A DNA stretch of 64,000 nt, from assembly GCF_900091595.1 (NCBI RefSeq), contig NZ_FMCW01000031.1:1-64000 (forward strand), in the 5' to 3' direction. This stretch comes from Micromonospora haikouensis. GTDB taxonomy: Bacteria > Actinomycetota > Actinomycetes > Mycobacteriales > Micromonosporaceae. The notes beneath the pieces are model-generated. The model saw nothing but the letters and a program-made list of their open reading frames with translations, was not told the DNA's origin and did no database searches. The position numbers were made by a program, and so were the translations under genes. Below, one piece after another: positions 30,525-38,819 of this stretch. How positions within the stretch are numbered: position 1 is the first letter of the stretch; the number at the start of each line of letters is the position of its first letter.

Positions 30525-31454
30525 ATGCGGACGAAGCAGGAGTTGGGCGCGGCCATCCGGCGCGACCGGCGGGCGGCGCTGGTGGTCAACGCCCGCTCGC
30601 GCCGGGGTCGCCGCCTCTACGAGCACGCCCGGGCCCTGCTGACCCGCGCGGGCTTCGAGCTGCTCGGGGCGTACCCGGCCGACCGCCCCGGCGAGCTGGA
30701 GCGCAGCCTCGACGACGCCCTGGCGCTCGGGCCCGACCTGCTCGTCGCGGGCGGCGGCGACGGCACGCAGAGCGCCGCGGCCCGGCTGCTCGCGCACCGC
30801 GACGTGGCGCTGGGCCTGCTGCCGCTGGGCACCACCAACAACTTCGCCCGCACCCTCGGCCTCCCGCTGGACCTGGCCTCCGCGGTGGCGGTCCTCGCCG
30901 ACGGCAAGGTGATCGACGTCGACCTGGGGCTGGCCGGGGACGTGCCGTTCGCCAACCACGTCGGGGTGGGGATGTCGGCCGACATCATGCTGCGCACGCC
31001 GCCCGCGCTCAAGCGGGTCACCGGCCGCCTCGCGTACCCGGCGACCGCGCTGGCGCTGCTGGCCCGGCACCGGGCACTGCGGGCCACCGTGCGGGCCGGG
31101 GAGGCGACACACGAGTTCCACACCCACCAGTTGTACGTGGCCAACGGCGGGTTCCACGCCGGCCGGCCGATCACCGCCGACACCGACGCCGACGACCGGC
31201 TGCTGGTGGCGTACCCGGTCGGCGGGCCGACCCGGCGCGGCCTGCTGCGGGACACCGCCCGCAACGCCGCCACGGGGGCCCGGCGCACCCTCGCCGAGAC
31301 GCCGTTCCTCGCCGTCGGCGAGCTGTGGCTGGAGACCGACCGGCCGGCGCGGGTCGAGGTGGACGGCGAACTGTGTGGCCAGACCCCGATCCGGATCGGG
31401 CTGGCGGCCAACGCGCTGCGGGTGATGGCCCCCGCCGACGCCCTCGACCGCTGA
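30525..31454 (+). CDS. diacylglycerol/sphingosine-kinase-family lipid kinase
   Basis: 309 residues from ATG 30525. The catalytic domain has ALVVNARSRRGRRLYEHA, the nucleotide loop VAGGGDGTQSAAARLL (residues about 79-95) and LPLGTTNNFARTLGLP. The C-terminal domain contains VANGGFHAGRPITADTDADDRLLVAYPVGG and RVEVDGELCGQTPIRI. This is the DagK/YegS fold, which phosphorylates diacylglycerol or related lipids with ATP. No membrane helix, so a peripheral cytoplasmic enzyme. Its 3' end faces the FMN reductase gene across repeat copy 2. Confidence 0.88.
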   Translation: MRTKQELGAAIRRDRRAALVVNARSRRGRRLYEHARALLTRAGFELLGAYPADRPGELERSLDDALALGPDLLVAGGGDGTQSAAARLLAHRDVALGLLPLGTTNNFARTLGLPLDLASAVAVLADGKVIDVDLGLAGDVPFANHVGVGMSADIMLRTPPALKRVTGRLAYPATALALLARHRALRATVRAGEATHEFHTHQLYVANGGFHAGRPITADTDADDRLLVAYPVGGPTRRGLLRDTARNAATGARRTLAETPFLAVGELWLETDRPARVEVDGELCGQTPIRIGLAANALRVMAPADALDR

Positions 31455-31460
31455 GCGTGC

Positions 31461-31510
31461 AAGGAAGGGCCCCTTGTTAACGCATACGGTAGAGAAGGGT
31501 TCCCTTCTCA
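31461..31510. terminator. copy 2 of the repeated palindromic element, probably a bidirectional terminator
   Basis: It starts AAGGAAGGGCCCCTTGTTAA, like copy 1 at 21761 except for one base, and contains GAGAAGGG (31492-31499) pairing with CCCTTCTC (31502-31509). The outer arms of copy 1 are degenerate here (CATACGG). It again lies between convergent genes. Confidence 0.7.
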
Positions 31511-31574
31511 CGGCCGGTAGACCCGCGGGCAGCCAGCCGGCGGCGCGCCGGACGGGGCGCGCCACCGACCGGGG

Positions 31575-32156
31575 TCAGGACCCGTACGGCCGGGCCGCCC
31601 GCGCCGTGCGCAGCGCCTCGGCCCACCAGCCGAGCTGGTCGAGCATGGCGGTGGCGGCGCGGTTGACCGGGCCGGCGTCCACCGGCTCACCGGCCGGGTC
31701 GAAGCAGGCGTGGGCGCCGGCGAAGCTGACCGTCTCGCGGATGGTGACGGTGTGCAGTTCGGCGAAGACCACCCGCAGGGGTTCCACCGCCCGCAGGCCG
31801 CCGGAGATGCCGCCGTACGAGACGAAGCCGACGGGCTTGGCGTGCCACTGCGCGCCCACCGAGTCGATCGCGGCCTTCAGCGGCCCCGGGTAGCTGTGGT
31901 TGTATTCCGGCGTCACCACCACGACGGCGTCGGCCGCCGCGATCCGCTCCGCGAAGGGCGCCCGCGGTTCGTCGGGGGCGGCGGCACCCGGCGCGCCGCC
32001 GAGCGCCGCCGGGACGTGGGCGAGGTCGACCAGGTCGACGACGAGGTCGGCGCGTTGGCTCGCCTGACGGCAGAACCAGTTCGCCACGACGGGGCCGAAC
32101 CGGCCGTCGCGGACGCTTCCGACGATGACGGCCAGCCGGTACGGGGACTCCGACAA
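31575..32156 (-). CDS. NAD(P)H-dependent FMN reductase (flavodoxin-like)
   Basis: 193 residues from TTG 32156, chosen because GGAGG lies five bases upstream and because the fold begins YRLAVIVGSVRDGRFGPVVANWF right after it. The flavin phosphate loop is GSVRDGRFG, and VVVVTPEYNHSYPGPLKAAIDSV (about 80-102) is diagnostic of this family. It reduces FMN, quinones or azo compounds in the cytoplasm. Its promoter has the 19-base spacer and dyad typical of MerR-family activation (32207-32237), suggesting induction by redox stress or a small molecule. Confidence 0.87.
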   Translation of the reverse strand: MSESPYRLAVIVGSVRDGRFGPVVANWFCRQASQRADLVVDLVDLAHVPAALGGAPGAAAPDEPRAPFAERIAAADAVVVVTPEYNHSYPGPLKAAIDSVGAQWHAKPVGFVSYGGISGGLRAVEPLRVVFAELHTVTIRETVSFAGAHACFDPAGEPVDAGPVNRAATAMLDQLGWWAEALRTARAARPYGS

Positions 32157-32170
32157 CGCATCCTCCAGAT

Positions 32171-32188
32171 GGGACGGTGGGCCGTCCC
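32171..32188 (-). other. 5'-leader hairpin of the FMN reductase mRNA
   Basis: GGGACGG (32171-32177) and CCGTCCC (32182-32188) form a seven-pair stem with a four-base loop, within the predicted leader and only five bases before the Shine-Dalgarno. It could modulate translation from the TTG start. Confidence 0.4.
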
Positions 32189-32206
32189 ATCGACGGCCAC
32201 CCGCCG

Positions 32207-32237
32207 ACCGTATGACTTCAACCAGGGTTGAGGTCAA
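32207..32237 (-). promoter_or_regulatory. MerR-type promoter of the FMN reductase gene
   Basis: Reading the minus strand, TTGACC (32237-32232) is followed by a 19-base spacer and TACGGT (32212-32207). The spacer region holds a dyad with arms GACCTCAACC and GGTTGAAGTC (32235-32214) matching at nine of ten positions. A 19-base spacer with a centred dyad is the hallmark of MerR/SoxR-type activated promoters. No merR gene adjoins; the nearest is at 1622. Confidence 0.72.
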
Positions 32238-32309
32238 TTCGGACGCCACGGGGGTCGCCTGCCGTCGTCGCCGACCCGCCCGGAGGCGGCGGGCCGGCGA
32301 CGACGGGGT

Positions 32310-33968
32310 TCACTGGGCCAGCTCGGCGACCTCCTCGGCGGTCAGCCGCAGGGCGGCGGGGGCCGCGGCCGACGCCAGGCCGCGCGCCGCGGCGGACGGG
32401 GCCGCCGGCGGGTCGGCGGGACGCCGCCGGTGCCAGTCGGTGACCGCCTGGTACGCCGCCGCCACCGACAACAGTCGGTCCTCGCCGTACGGCAGGCCGC
32501 CGAGGATGGTGCCGATCGGCCCGCCCGCCGCGGTGGAGCCGATCGGGAAGGCGATCTCCGGCAGGCCGAGGATGTCGAACGGCACCGGGCTGGTCTGCAC
32601 CACCACGTCGCAGGAGGCGAAGAGCTGGTCGAGCACCCGCTCCATGAGCAGCAGCTTGGCCCGCTGGCCGGTGATGAACTCGTTGGCGCCCAGCAGCGCG
32701 CCCTGCAGCCAGCTCGTCACGGACACGCCGAAGCCGCGCAGGTCGGTGCGCAGGTACGGCATGAACGGCTCGCTGCGCTCGGGCAGCCGGACGTTGTTGA
32801 ACGCGCCGCCGGTGAGCAGGTCCCACTCGTCGGGCAGCGGCACGTCCACCACGGTCGCGCCGGGGATCGCGGCGAGCTTCGCCAGGTACGCGGCCCGCGC
32901 CGCCGCCGTCTCGGTGGTGCCGGCGGTGAAGCCCGGCAGCACGCCGATGCGGGTCTTCCAGCGCAGCTTCAGCTTGCCACCGGAGTACGCCGGGGTGGCC
33001 GCGTCGATCAGCTTCGGCACCCCGGGCAGGCCCTGCGTACGCGGGTCGGCGGGGTCCTCGCCGGCCATCGCGGTGAGCATGATGGCCGCGTCCTTGGCGT
33101 CGCGGGCCAGCGGGCCGGGGTGGTCGCGGGTGTAGCTGAGCGGGATGATGCCGTGCAGCGAGACGCGGCCCATCGTCGGCTTGAGGCCGGTGAGGTTCTG
33201 CGCGTTGGACGGCGCGGTGATCGAGCCGCCGGTCTGGGTGCCGGTGCCGGAGGCGGCGAGCCGCCCGGCGACGGCGGTGGCGGTGCCGGTGGACGAGCCG
33301 CCGGGGTCGGTGCGGCTGTCGGTCGGGGTCCACGCGTTGACGGTGGTGACCACCCCGCTGGGGGTGGTGGCCCGGGTGGTGGCCAGCGGCCCCATCTGGG
33401 TCTTGCCGAGCACGATCGCCCCGCCGGCGAGCAGCCGGGACACGGCCGTGGCGTCGTACGGCGGCCGGAAGTCGGCGAACAGGTAGGAGTTGGCGGTGGT
33501 GGGCACCCCGGCGGTGTAGTAGTTGTCCTTGATCGCCAGCGGGATGCCGTGCAGGGCGCCGCGCCGGGGCTTCTTCGCCAGGGCGGCCGCCGCCTTGGCC
33601 GCCGCCTCGGCGAGCACCAGGTTGAACGCCTGGTACGTGCCGTCGTACGTGGAGATGCGGGCCAGGTACGCCTCGACCAGCTTGGCGGGGGTGAGCTTGC
33701 CGGCGCGGATCAGCCAGGCCGCCTCGGCGACGGTGAGTTCGGTGGGGTCGGCCACGGCCTCCGGGCGGGGCTTGACGTAGGCGTTGGGCACGTCCAGCGC
33801 CGGGTTCCACTTCGCGGCCGTGATCAGGGGTGTTCGGGTCGGACCGGCCGCCGAGGCCACGGCGGGCAGCCCGACGGCGCCGCCGACCGCCGACGCGGCG
33901 GCCAGGGCGGCGGTGCGGGCGAGGAAGGCGCGGCGGTCGACGCCACGATCGGCGGGGGCTTCACTCAT
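32310..33968 (-). CDS. amidase-signature-family protein, Tat-exported
   Basis: 552 residues from ATG 33968. An RR-type signal (VDRRAFLARTAALAAASAVGG) ends in AVASAAG near residue 35, so the enzyme is secreted by Tat. The amidase-signature Lys is in PLAIKDNYY. The Ser-rich block is DPGGSSTGTATAVAG, and the nucleophile segment is GTGTQTGGSITAPSNAQ, giving the Ser-cisSer-Lys triad pattern, though the usual GSD reads GTQ. The long family C-terminus is complete. Substrate unknown. The stop of the small gene upstream shares one base with its ATG (TGATG), so the two are co-translated. Confidence 0.87.
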   Translation of the reverse strand: MSEAPADRGVDRRAFLARTAALAAASAVGGAVGLPAVASAAGPTRTPLITAAKWNPALDVPNAYVKPRPEAVADPTELTVAEAAWLIRAGKLTPAKLVEAYLARISTYDGTYQAFNLVLAEAAAKAAAALAKKPRRGALHGIPLAIKDNYYTAGVPTTANSYLFADFRPPYDATAVSRLLAGGAIVLGKTQMGPLATTRATTPSGVVTTVNAWTPTDSRTDPGGSSTGTATAVAGRLAASGTGTQTGGSITAPSNAQNLTGLKPTMGRVSLHGIIPLSYTRDHPGPLARDAKDAAIMLTAMAGEDPADPRTQGLPGVPKLIDAATPAYSGGKLKLRWKTRIGVLPGFTAGTTETAAARAAYLAKLAAIPGATVVDVPLPDEWDLLTGGAFNNVRLPERSEPFMPYLRTDLRGFGVSVTSWLQGALLGANEFITGQRAKLLLMERVLDQLFASCDVVVQTSPVPFDILGLPEIAFPIGSTAAGGPIGTILGGLPYGEDRLLSVAAAYQAVTDWHRRRPADPPAAPSAAARGLASAAAPAALRLTAEEVAELAQ

Positions 33969-34267
33969 CACTGCCGCCATTCCGTGCTGATCGAGGGGTA
34001 GAGCATCGGGGCGGGCTGCTGGGACAGCGCCATGGCGACGACGGGGTCGGTGCCGGCCGGGGCGGGCAGTTGGTACGCGGCGAGCGTGCCGACGGTGCCC
34101 CGCACGAAGGACCGCAGGGACGCCAGCACGGAGTCGCGGCCGGGCGAACCGGTCTGCGGGTCGGCGGTGGTGCCGGGCGAGAGCTGGTCGAGGTCGATGC
34201 CGAGGGACGCGAGCCGGGCGCGGATGAGGACGTCCAGTTCGGCGTCGGTCGGTGGGGTGGGCGCCAA
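33968..34267 (-). CDS. small hypothetical protein co-translated with the amidase
   Basis: 99 residues from TTG 34267, with a strong AGGAGGAG seven bases upstream. The first half (DAELDVLIRARLASLGIDLDQLSP) is predicted helical and acidic. The second half includes DSVLASLRSFVRGTVGTLAAYQLP and a Pro-rich end APMLYPSISTEWRQ. No signal peptide or Cys. I do not recognise a family. One-base overlap with the exported amidase suggests a partner, for example a cytoplasmic chaperone or dosage-matched subunit; this is inference. Confidence 0.65.
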   Translation of the reverse strand: MAPTPPTDAELDVLIRARLASLGIDLDQLSPGTTADPQTGSPGRDSVLASLRSFVRGTVGTLAAYQLPAPAGTDPVVAMALSQQPAPMLYPSISTEWRQ

Positions 34268-34468
34268 GGGGTGCTCCTCCTGGGGTGGGAGATGATGCGC
34301 CCACTGTCGGACCGAGCAGTGTCGGCGGCGTGTCGAGTCGATCTCGACGTGGTGAACCCACGCGGGTCTATGCCCTCTGACCTGCGCGGTCGCCGGCCGT
34401 CCCGCCCCGCCCGCCGGGCGCCCCGGAACCGGACCGTCCGGAGTGGACCTGGCACACCGTCACTCAGA

Positions 34469-34517
34469 TTGACAGGCATAACTGCGTTCGGTTATCAATG
34501 ACGCAGAGAGCGCTCTC
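34469..34517 (+). promoter_or_regulatory. promoter and LacI-type operator of the DUF1996 gene
   Basis: TTGACA at 34469-34474 and TATCAA at 34493-34498 (18-base spacer) form a good promoter. The perfect palindrome GAGAGCGCTCTC at 34506-34517 covers the expected start point, the usual place for a LacI-family repressor. It lies within the 316-base gap 34268-34583; I see nothing else convincing in the gap. Confidence 0.6.
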
Positions 34518-34583
34518 CCATCCGTCCCGTCTACGGCCCGGCGATCCCGGGCCGGCGCCCGGTGCGCCGGGCGAGGAGGAAGC

Positions 34584-35600
34584 ATGCGGTTCATCCGAGG
34601 GCGCCGAGACGCCGGCCCGATCCCCCGCCCGCCCCTGCGCCGCGTCGGCGCGCTGACCGTGGCGCTGCTGACCCTGGTCGCGGGCGGGGTGCTGGCCGAC
34701 CGGGACGTCGTCGACGCGCGGGCGGCGACCGGCGGTCCGGCCGCCGCCGGCAGCCACGCCGGTCACGCGTACGCGCTCAGCCCCGAGCAGGAGGCCGCCG
34801 CCCTGGAGCTCCAGCTCGCGCCGGTGCGCGGCTCCGAGTTCCGGGCCGACTGCCCGAGCAAGGGCCGGGCAGGCGACGACCCGATCGTCATGTGGGGCCG
34901 CCCGGGCGCCTCGCACACGCACGAGTTCTTCGGCAACACCACGACCAACGCGTACACCGACCTGGCCTCGCTGCGGGCCGGCGGGACGACCTGCAACCCG
35001 GTGGCCGACAAGTCCGCGTACTGGGTGCCGACGCTCTACCAGAACGGCGTGGCGCAGAAGCCGCAGAGCGTCCGGATCTACTACCAGGGCCTCACCGACC
35101 GGGCGAACGTCAAGCCCCACCCCCAGGGCCTGCGGATCGTGGTGGGCAACCCGCTTGCCACCAGCGCGGGCGAGAACCCCGCCGCCCGGTGGAACTGCGT
35201 CGGCATCCCGGCCGCCAGCGGCGACTTCCCGGTCTGCCCGGCCGGGTCCAAGCTGGAGACGTACCTGGACTTCCCGACCTGCTGGGACGGGAAGAACCTG
35301 GACAGCCCCGACCACAAGAGCCACATGGCGTTCGGCCTGGGCGGCGTGGGCGGCACCTGCCCGGCCAGCCACCCGGTGCCCGTGCCCCGGCTGGAGTTCC
35401 TCATCACGTACGACGTGCGGGGCACCGGGCTCAGCCTGGCCGGCATCCGCAACGGGGCCAACGTGACCACCGCCCCCGGCTACACGTTCCACGGCGACTT
35501 CTTCAACGCCTGGGACGAGGCGGAGCTCGCCCGGCGGGTGAAGACCTGCATCGTCGACGGCTACATCTGCGGCAACGACGGGCAGCCGATCCAGCAGTGA
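34584..35600 (+). CDS. secreted DUF1996-domain protein
   Basis: 338 residues from ATG 34584 behind GAGGAGGAA. A signal peptide (RRVGALTVALLTLVAGGVLA) ends near residue 45. The DUF1996 domain is complete: FRADCPSKGRAGDDPIVMWGRPGASHTHEFFGN, DKSAYWVPTLYQNG, FPTCWDGKNLDSPDHKSHMAF, CPASHPVPVPRLEF and TFHGDFFNAWDE. Paired Cys and many conserved His/Asp suggest an extracellular metal-dependent, possibly carbohydrate-active, fold, but no activity is established for the family. The LacI-type palindrome at its promoter supports carbohydrate control. Confidence 0.9.
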   Translation: MRFIRGRRDAGPIPRPPLRRVGALTVALLTLVAGGVLADRDVVDARAATGGPAAAGSHAGHAYALSPEQEAAALELQLAPVRGSEFRADCPSKGRAGDDPIVMWGRPGASHTHEFFGNTTTNAYTDLASLRAGGTTCNPVADKSAYWVPTLYQNGVAQKPQSVRIYYQGLTDRANVKPHPQGLRIVVGNPLATSAGENPAARWNCVGIPAASGDFPVCPAGSKLETYLDFPTCWDGKNLDSPDHKSHMAFGLGGVGGTCPASHPVPVPRLEFLITYDVRGTGLSLAGIRNGANVTTAPGYTFHGDFFNAWDEAELARRVKTCIVDGYICGNDGQPIQQ

Positions 35601-35684
35601 CGCTCCCGGCGGCGGCACGCGTCGATCCACCGGCCGGCGCGCGCCGCCGCGTCGTCGCCCGCCGGGCCGCCGGCCCGGATGGCG

Positions 35685-36665
35685 CTACGGCCTGTCGTCG
35701 CGGTCGATGCGCAGTTCCCGCTCCAGTTCGGCGATGACGGCCCGCAGGTCGTCGAGCCGCTGGGTGAGCGCGATCCGGTCCACCTCGTCGGGCACGCCGT
35801 CGCCGTCGGCGTCGTAGTCCGGGGCCAGCCGCTCGGTCATCTCCAGCCGGCGGGCCTCCTCCATGGAGTTGACGATGACCGCGATCAGGATGTTGAGCAG
35901 CAGGTTGACGGTGATCATCACGTAGCTGACGTAGTAGACCAGCGTCCACGGCGACAGGGCCATGCCCTGCGCCACGAGGTCGGGCAGGGTCTCCAGCGAC
36001 AGCAGCACGAACAGGGTCAGCAGCGACCGTCCGATGTCGCCGTACTCCTCCGGCTGGGAACGGCCGAAGATCAGCCAGCCGGCCATGCCGTACACGTAGA
36101 GCGTCACGCCGGCGAGCGCGAGGAAGCCGGCGACGCCCGGCAGGCTGCGCCACAACGCCGCCACGATCGTGCGCAGGCCCGGCGAAAAGCGCACCAGCCG
36201 TAGCATCCGGGCGACCCGGACGACGCGCAGCAACGCGGAGTCACCGTGCAGGCCGGGCACGAAGATCGCAGCAGTCACCAGGAAGTCGAAGACGTTCCAG
36301 CCGTGCCGGAAGAAGTCCTGCGGCCGACGGCCGTAGGCCAGCACCCGCACGCCGATCTCGGCGACGAAGGCGAGCCGGAAGGCCCATTCCAGGCCGCGCA
36401 GCACCGGCCGCGCCGACCCCAGGTGCGGGTACGTCTCGACGCCGAGCACCGCCCCGTTGGCCAGGATGAGCACGACGATGGCGATCTCGAAGGGCCGGGA
36501 CCGGGTGACCCGTGCGCACCGCCCGGCCAACCCCGCCGCGACCCGTCCCGCCGCCGGCCGCCCGCCGGACGCGCCGCCGCCACCGGACGACGACCCGCCG
36601 CCGGACGCGCCGCCCCCTCGGGACGACGGCCCCCCGCCGGCCACCGGCGGAGGCGCATCGAGCAT
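35685..36665 (-). CDS. voltage-gated-type cation channel subunit with C-terminal calcium loop
   Basis: 326 residues. After a Gly/Ser-rich lead (1-45), the six-helix channel core includes the voltage sensor S4 with Arg every third residue (R147, R150, R153, R156, R159 in LLRVVRVARMLRLVRF). Its pore has the selectivity-filter motif SLETL (223-227), like the LESW-type filter of bacterial sodium channels. After S6 comes a canonical calcium-binding loop DxDxDGxxDxxD (residues 285-296), then a coiled coil (LTQRLDDLRAVIAELERELRI) for tetramer assembly. Single gene, convergent with the DUF1996 gene. The calcium loop is not typical of NaChBac-type channels and may give calcium-dependent gating. Confidence 0.88.
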   Translation of the reverse strand: MLDAPPPVAGGGPSSRGGGASGGGSSSGGGGASGGRPAAGRVAAGLAGRCARVTRSRPFEIAIVVLILANGAVLGVETYPHLGSARPVLRGLEWAFRLAFVAEIGVRVLAYGRRPQDFFRHGWNVFDFLVTAAIFVPGLHGDSALLRVVRVARMLRLVRFSPGLRTIVAALWRSLPGVAGFLALAGVTLYVYGMAGWLIFGRSQPEEYGDIGRSLLTLFVLLSLETLPDLVAQGMALSPWTLVYYVSYVMITVNLLLNILIAVIVNSMEEARRLEMTERLAPDYDADGDGVPDEVDRIALTQRLDDLRAVIAELERELRIDRDDRP

Positions 36666-37138
36666 CCCCCCACCCTACCGGGCCGACCCCCGACGCGATC
36701 TTGGCCGGTCGTGGTCGCCCGGTGACACGAAGTGTCCACGTTCGACGACAGGCGTTGTGGCGGCGGCGAGCACCGGGAGCTTTACCGCACAAAGCGGACA
36801 CGTCCTTGCCATACCCATTCACCGATCCCTATCCTCGGTGTCGGAAAGCGCTTTCCAGGCGACGCGGGTCCGGTCGGTCGGCGGCGATCATCGCCGCGGT
36901 CCGGTGCGATCTCCTGCGCATGTTGCCACCTCCACCGGTCCGTCGCGGGCGGGTCCCGTACCGGACGCCGACGCACCGGAACGAGGTGGACGCCATGACG
37001 AAGACGCAGCACGCCGCCCGTCGACATGTCGACGGCGACGGGCTCCCGTAGACCACGTCCCAGGGCGGGGGCCTCCTCGTCGCCTCCGGCAGTCGCCGGG
37101 CGTACCACCTCCAGGAACACATCGAAGGCGAGGCAAGG
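36666..37138 (+). promoter_or_regulatory. promoter, operator and long leader of the pectate lyase gene
   Basis: In this 473-base gap, TTGCCA (36806-36811) and TATCCT (36830-36835), 18 bases apart, form a promoter. It is followed by the perfect 14-base palindrome GGAAAGCGCTTTCC at 36843-36856, on the expected start point, a LacI-family operator. The leader to ATG 37139 would be about 295 bases. It contains one short frame (36998-37051, 18 codons, GAGGTGG ahead of its ATG) that may be a leader peptide or chance. Confidence 0.55.
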
Positions 37139-38695
37139 ATGAGACGACCAGTCCCACTGCGACTCCACGCGGCGGTGGCCGCGACGGTCATCGGGGCCGC
37201 GATCTGCGTGGCACTGCCGACGCCCCAGGCGTCGGCGGCGACCGGCGGCGTGACCGGCTACGCGACCCAGAACGGCGGGACCACCGGCGGCGCGGGCGGG
37301 CAGACGGTGCGCGCCACCACCGGGACCGCGATCCACACGGCGCTGTGCACCCGGGCCAGCAGCAGCACCCCGATCATCATCCAGGTCGAGGGGACCATCA
37401 ACCACGGCAACACCGCCAAGGTGTCGGGCAACAGCTGCAACACCAACGCCGGCCTGATCGAGCTCAAGCAGATCAGCAACGTCACGATCGTCGGCGTCGG
37501 CAGCGGGGCGGTCTTCGACCAGCTCGGCATCCACATCCGCGACTCCAGCAACATCATCATCCAGAACGTGACCGTCCGGAACGTCAAGAAGTCGGGCTCG
37601 CCCACCTCCAACGGCGGCGACGCCATCGGCATGGAGAGCACCGTCCGCAACGTCTGGGTCGACCACGTCACCCTGGAGGCCTCCGGCGGCGAGGCGGAGG
37701 GCTTCGACGGCCTGTTCGACATGAAGGACAACGTGCAGTACGTGACGCTGTCCTACAGCATCCTGCGCAACTCCGGCCGCGGCGGCCTGGTCGGCTCCAG
37801 CGAGAGCGACCTGGGCAACAACTACATCACGTTCCACCACAACCTGTACGAGAACCTCGACTCCCGCGCGCCCCTGCTGCGCGGCGCCACGGCCCACATG
37901 TACAACAACTCCTACGTGAACCTGCGCGAGTCCGGCATCAACTCCCGAGCCGGCGCCAAGGCCAAGGTGGAGAACAACTACTTCAAGGACTCCAAGGACG
38001 TCCTGGGCACCTTCTACACCAACGAGCGCGGCTCCTGGCAGGTCGCCGGCAACATCTTCGACAACGTGACCTGGTCCAGCACCGGCAACGAGAACTACCC
38101 GGCGGGGCCGAACCCGACCTCCACCACCACCGTCAGCATCCCCTACTCCTACCGCCTCGACGGGGCCAACTGCGTGCCCAACCTGGTGCGCCAGACGGCC
38201 GGCGCCAACAAGGGCCTGCAGGTGTCCGACGGCAGCTGCACGCCGCAGACCCCGGCGCCGACCACGCCCGCGCCGACCAGCCCGACCCCCGGGCCGACCA
38301 CCCCGACGCCGGGCCCGACCAACCCGGGCGGCACGAACCTCAGCCTCGGGGCCGGCGCCGACGGCTCCAGCAAGGCTGACGGCACCAGTTACGGCAACGT
38401 GCTGGACGGCAACCTGGGCACCTACTGGTCGCCCTCCGGCTCGACCGGTCGGATCTCGGTCAAGTGGGACGCCGCCGTCCGGGTCGGCTCGGTGAACATC
38501 CGGGAGGCCTCCGGCGCCACCGGCGTCATCCGCTCCTGGCGACTGGTCAACAACGACACCGGCGCGGTCCTCGCCTCGGGCAGCAACGGGGTGGGCCTCG
38601 TGTCCTTCAGCCCGACCTCGCTGAAGAAGATCAACCTGGAGATCACCGCCGCGAACGGCACGCCGAAGGTCGCGGAGTTCGAGACGTACGCGTAG
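37139..38695 (+). CDS. secreted pectate lyase (PL1) with C-terminal discoidin-like domain
   Basis: 518 residues from ATG 37139. Signal peptide to about residue 35 (AAICVALPTPQASA). The parallel beta-helix catalytic domain spans about 40-360, with IIIQVEGTI, NVTIVGVGSGAVF, WVDHVTLE (calcium-site region), YVTLSYSIL and YITFHHNLYENLDSRAPLLR, the Arg of which is the PL1 catalytic base. A Pro/Thr linker (372-400) leads to an F5/8-type carbohydrate-binding domain (NLSLGAGADGSSKADGTSYGNVLDGNLGTYWSP onwards). It splits polygalacturonate by beta-elimination outside the cell. It probably responds to a LacI-type repressor through the palindrome at 36843. Confidence 0.93.
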   Translation: MRRPVPLRLHAAVAATVIGAAICVALPTPQASAATGGVTGYATQNGGTTGGAGGQTVRATTGTAIHTALCTRASSSTPIIIQVEGTINHGNTAKVSGNSCNTNAGLIELKQISNVTIVGVGSGAVFDQLGIHIRDSSNIIIQNVTVRNVKKSGSPTSNGGDAIGMESTVRNVWVDHVTLEASGGEAEGFDGLFDMKDNVQYVTLSYSILRNSGRGGLVGSSESDLGNNYITFHHNLYENLDSRAPLLRGATAHMYNNSYVNLRESGINSRAGAKAKVENNYFKDSKDVLGTFYTNERGSWQVAGNIFDNVTWSSTGNENYPAGPNPTSTTTVSIPYSYRLDGANCVPNLVRQTAGANKGLQVSDGSCTPQTPAPTTPAPTSPTPGPTTPTPGPTNPGGTNLSLGAGADGSSKADGTSYGNVLDGNLGTYWSPSGSTGRISVKWDAAVRVGSVNIREASGATGVIRSWRLVNNDTGAVLASGSNGVGLVSFSPTSLKKINLEITAANGTPKVAEFETYA

Positions 38696-38734
38696 CCGCG
38701 CGTCCCACCGCCGCCACCGCTGACCACCGGAGCG

Positions 38735-38770
38735 GGGCTGGGGGCCACAGCATCTGACGGCCCCCAGCCC
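38735..38770. terminator. terminator hairpin between pectate lyase and MFS genes
   Basis: GGGCTGGGGGCC (38735-38746) pairs perfectly with GGCCCCCAGCCC (38759-38770) around a 12-base loop, in the 124-base gap between two convergent genes. There is no T-run on either side, as is common for actinomycetes. Confidence 0.75.
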
Positions 38771-38819
38771 TCGGCAGAATGAGCAAGGGCAGGGCGAGCA
38801 CGGGGGCCACGAGCACCAG

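Noticed and set aside
36998..37051. 18-codon frame in the pectate lyase leader as a separate gene
   Set aside because: A possible ribosome site exists, but the length and lack of any comparison make it only a leader-peptide possibility, so it is mentioned but not called.
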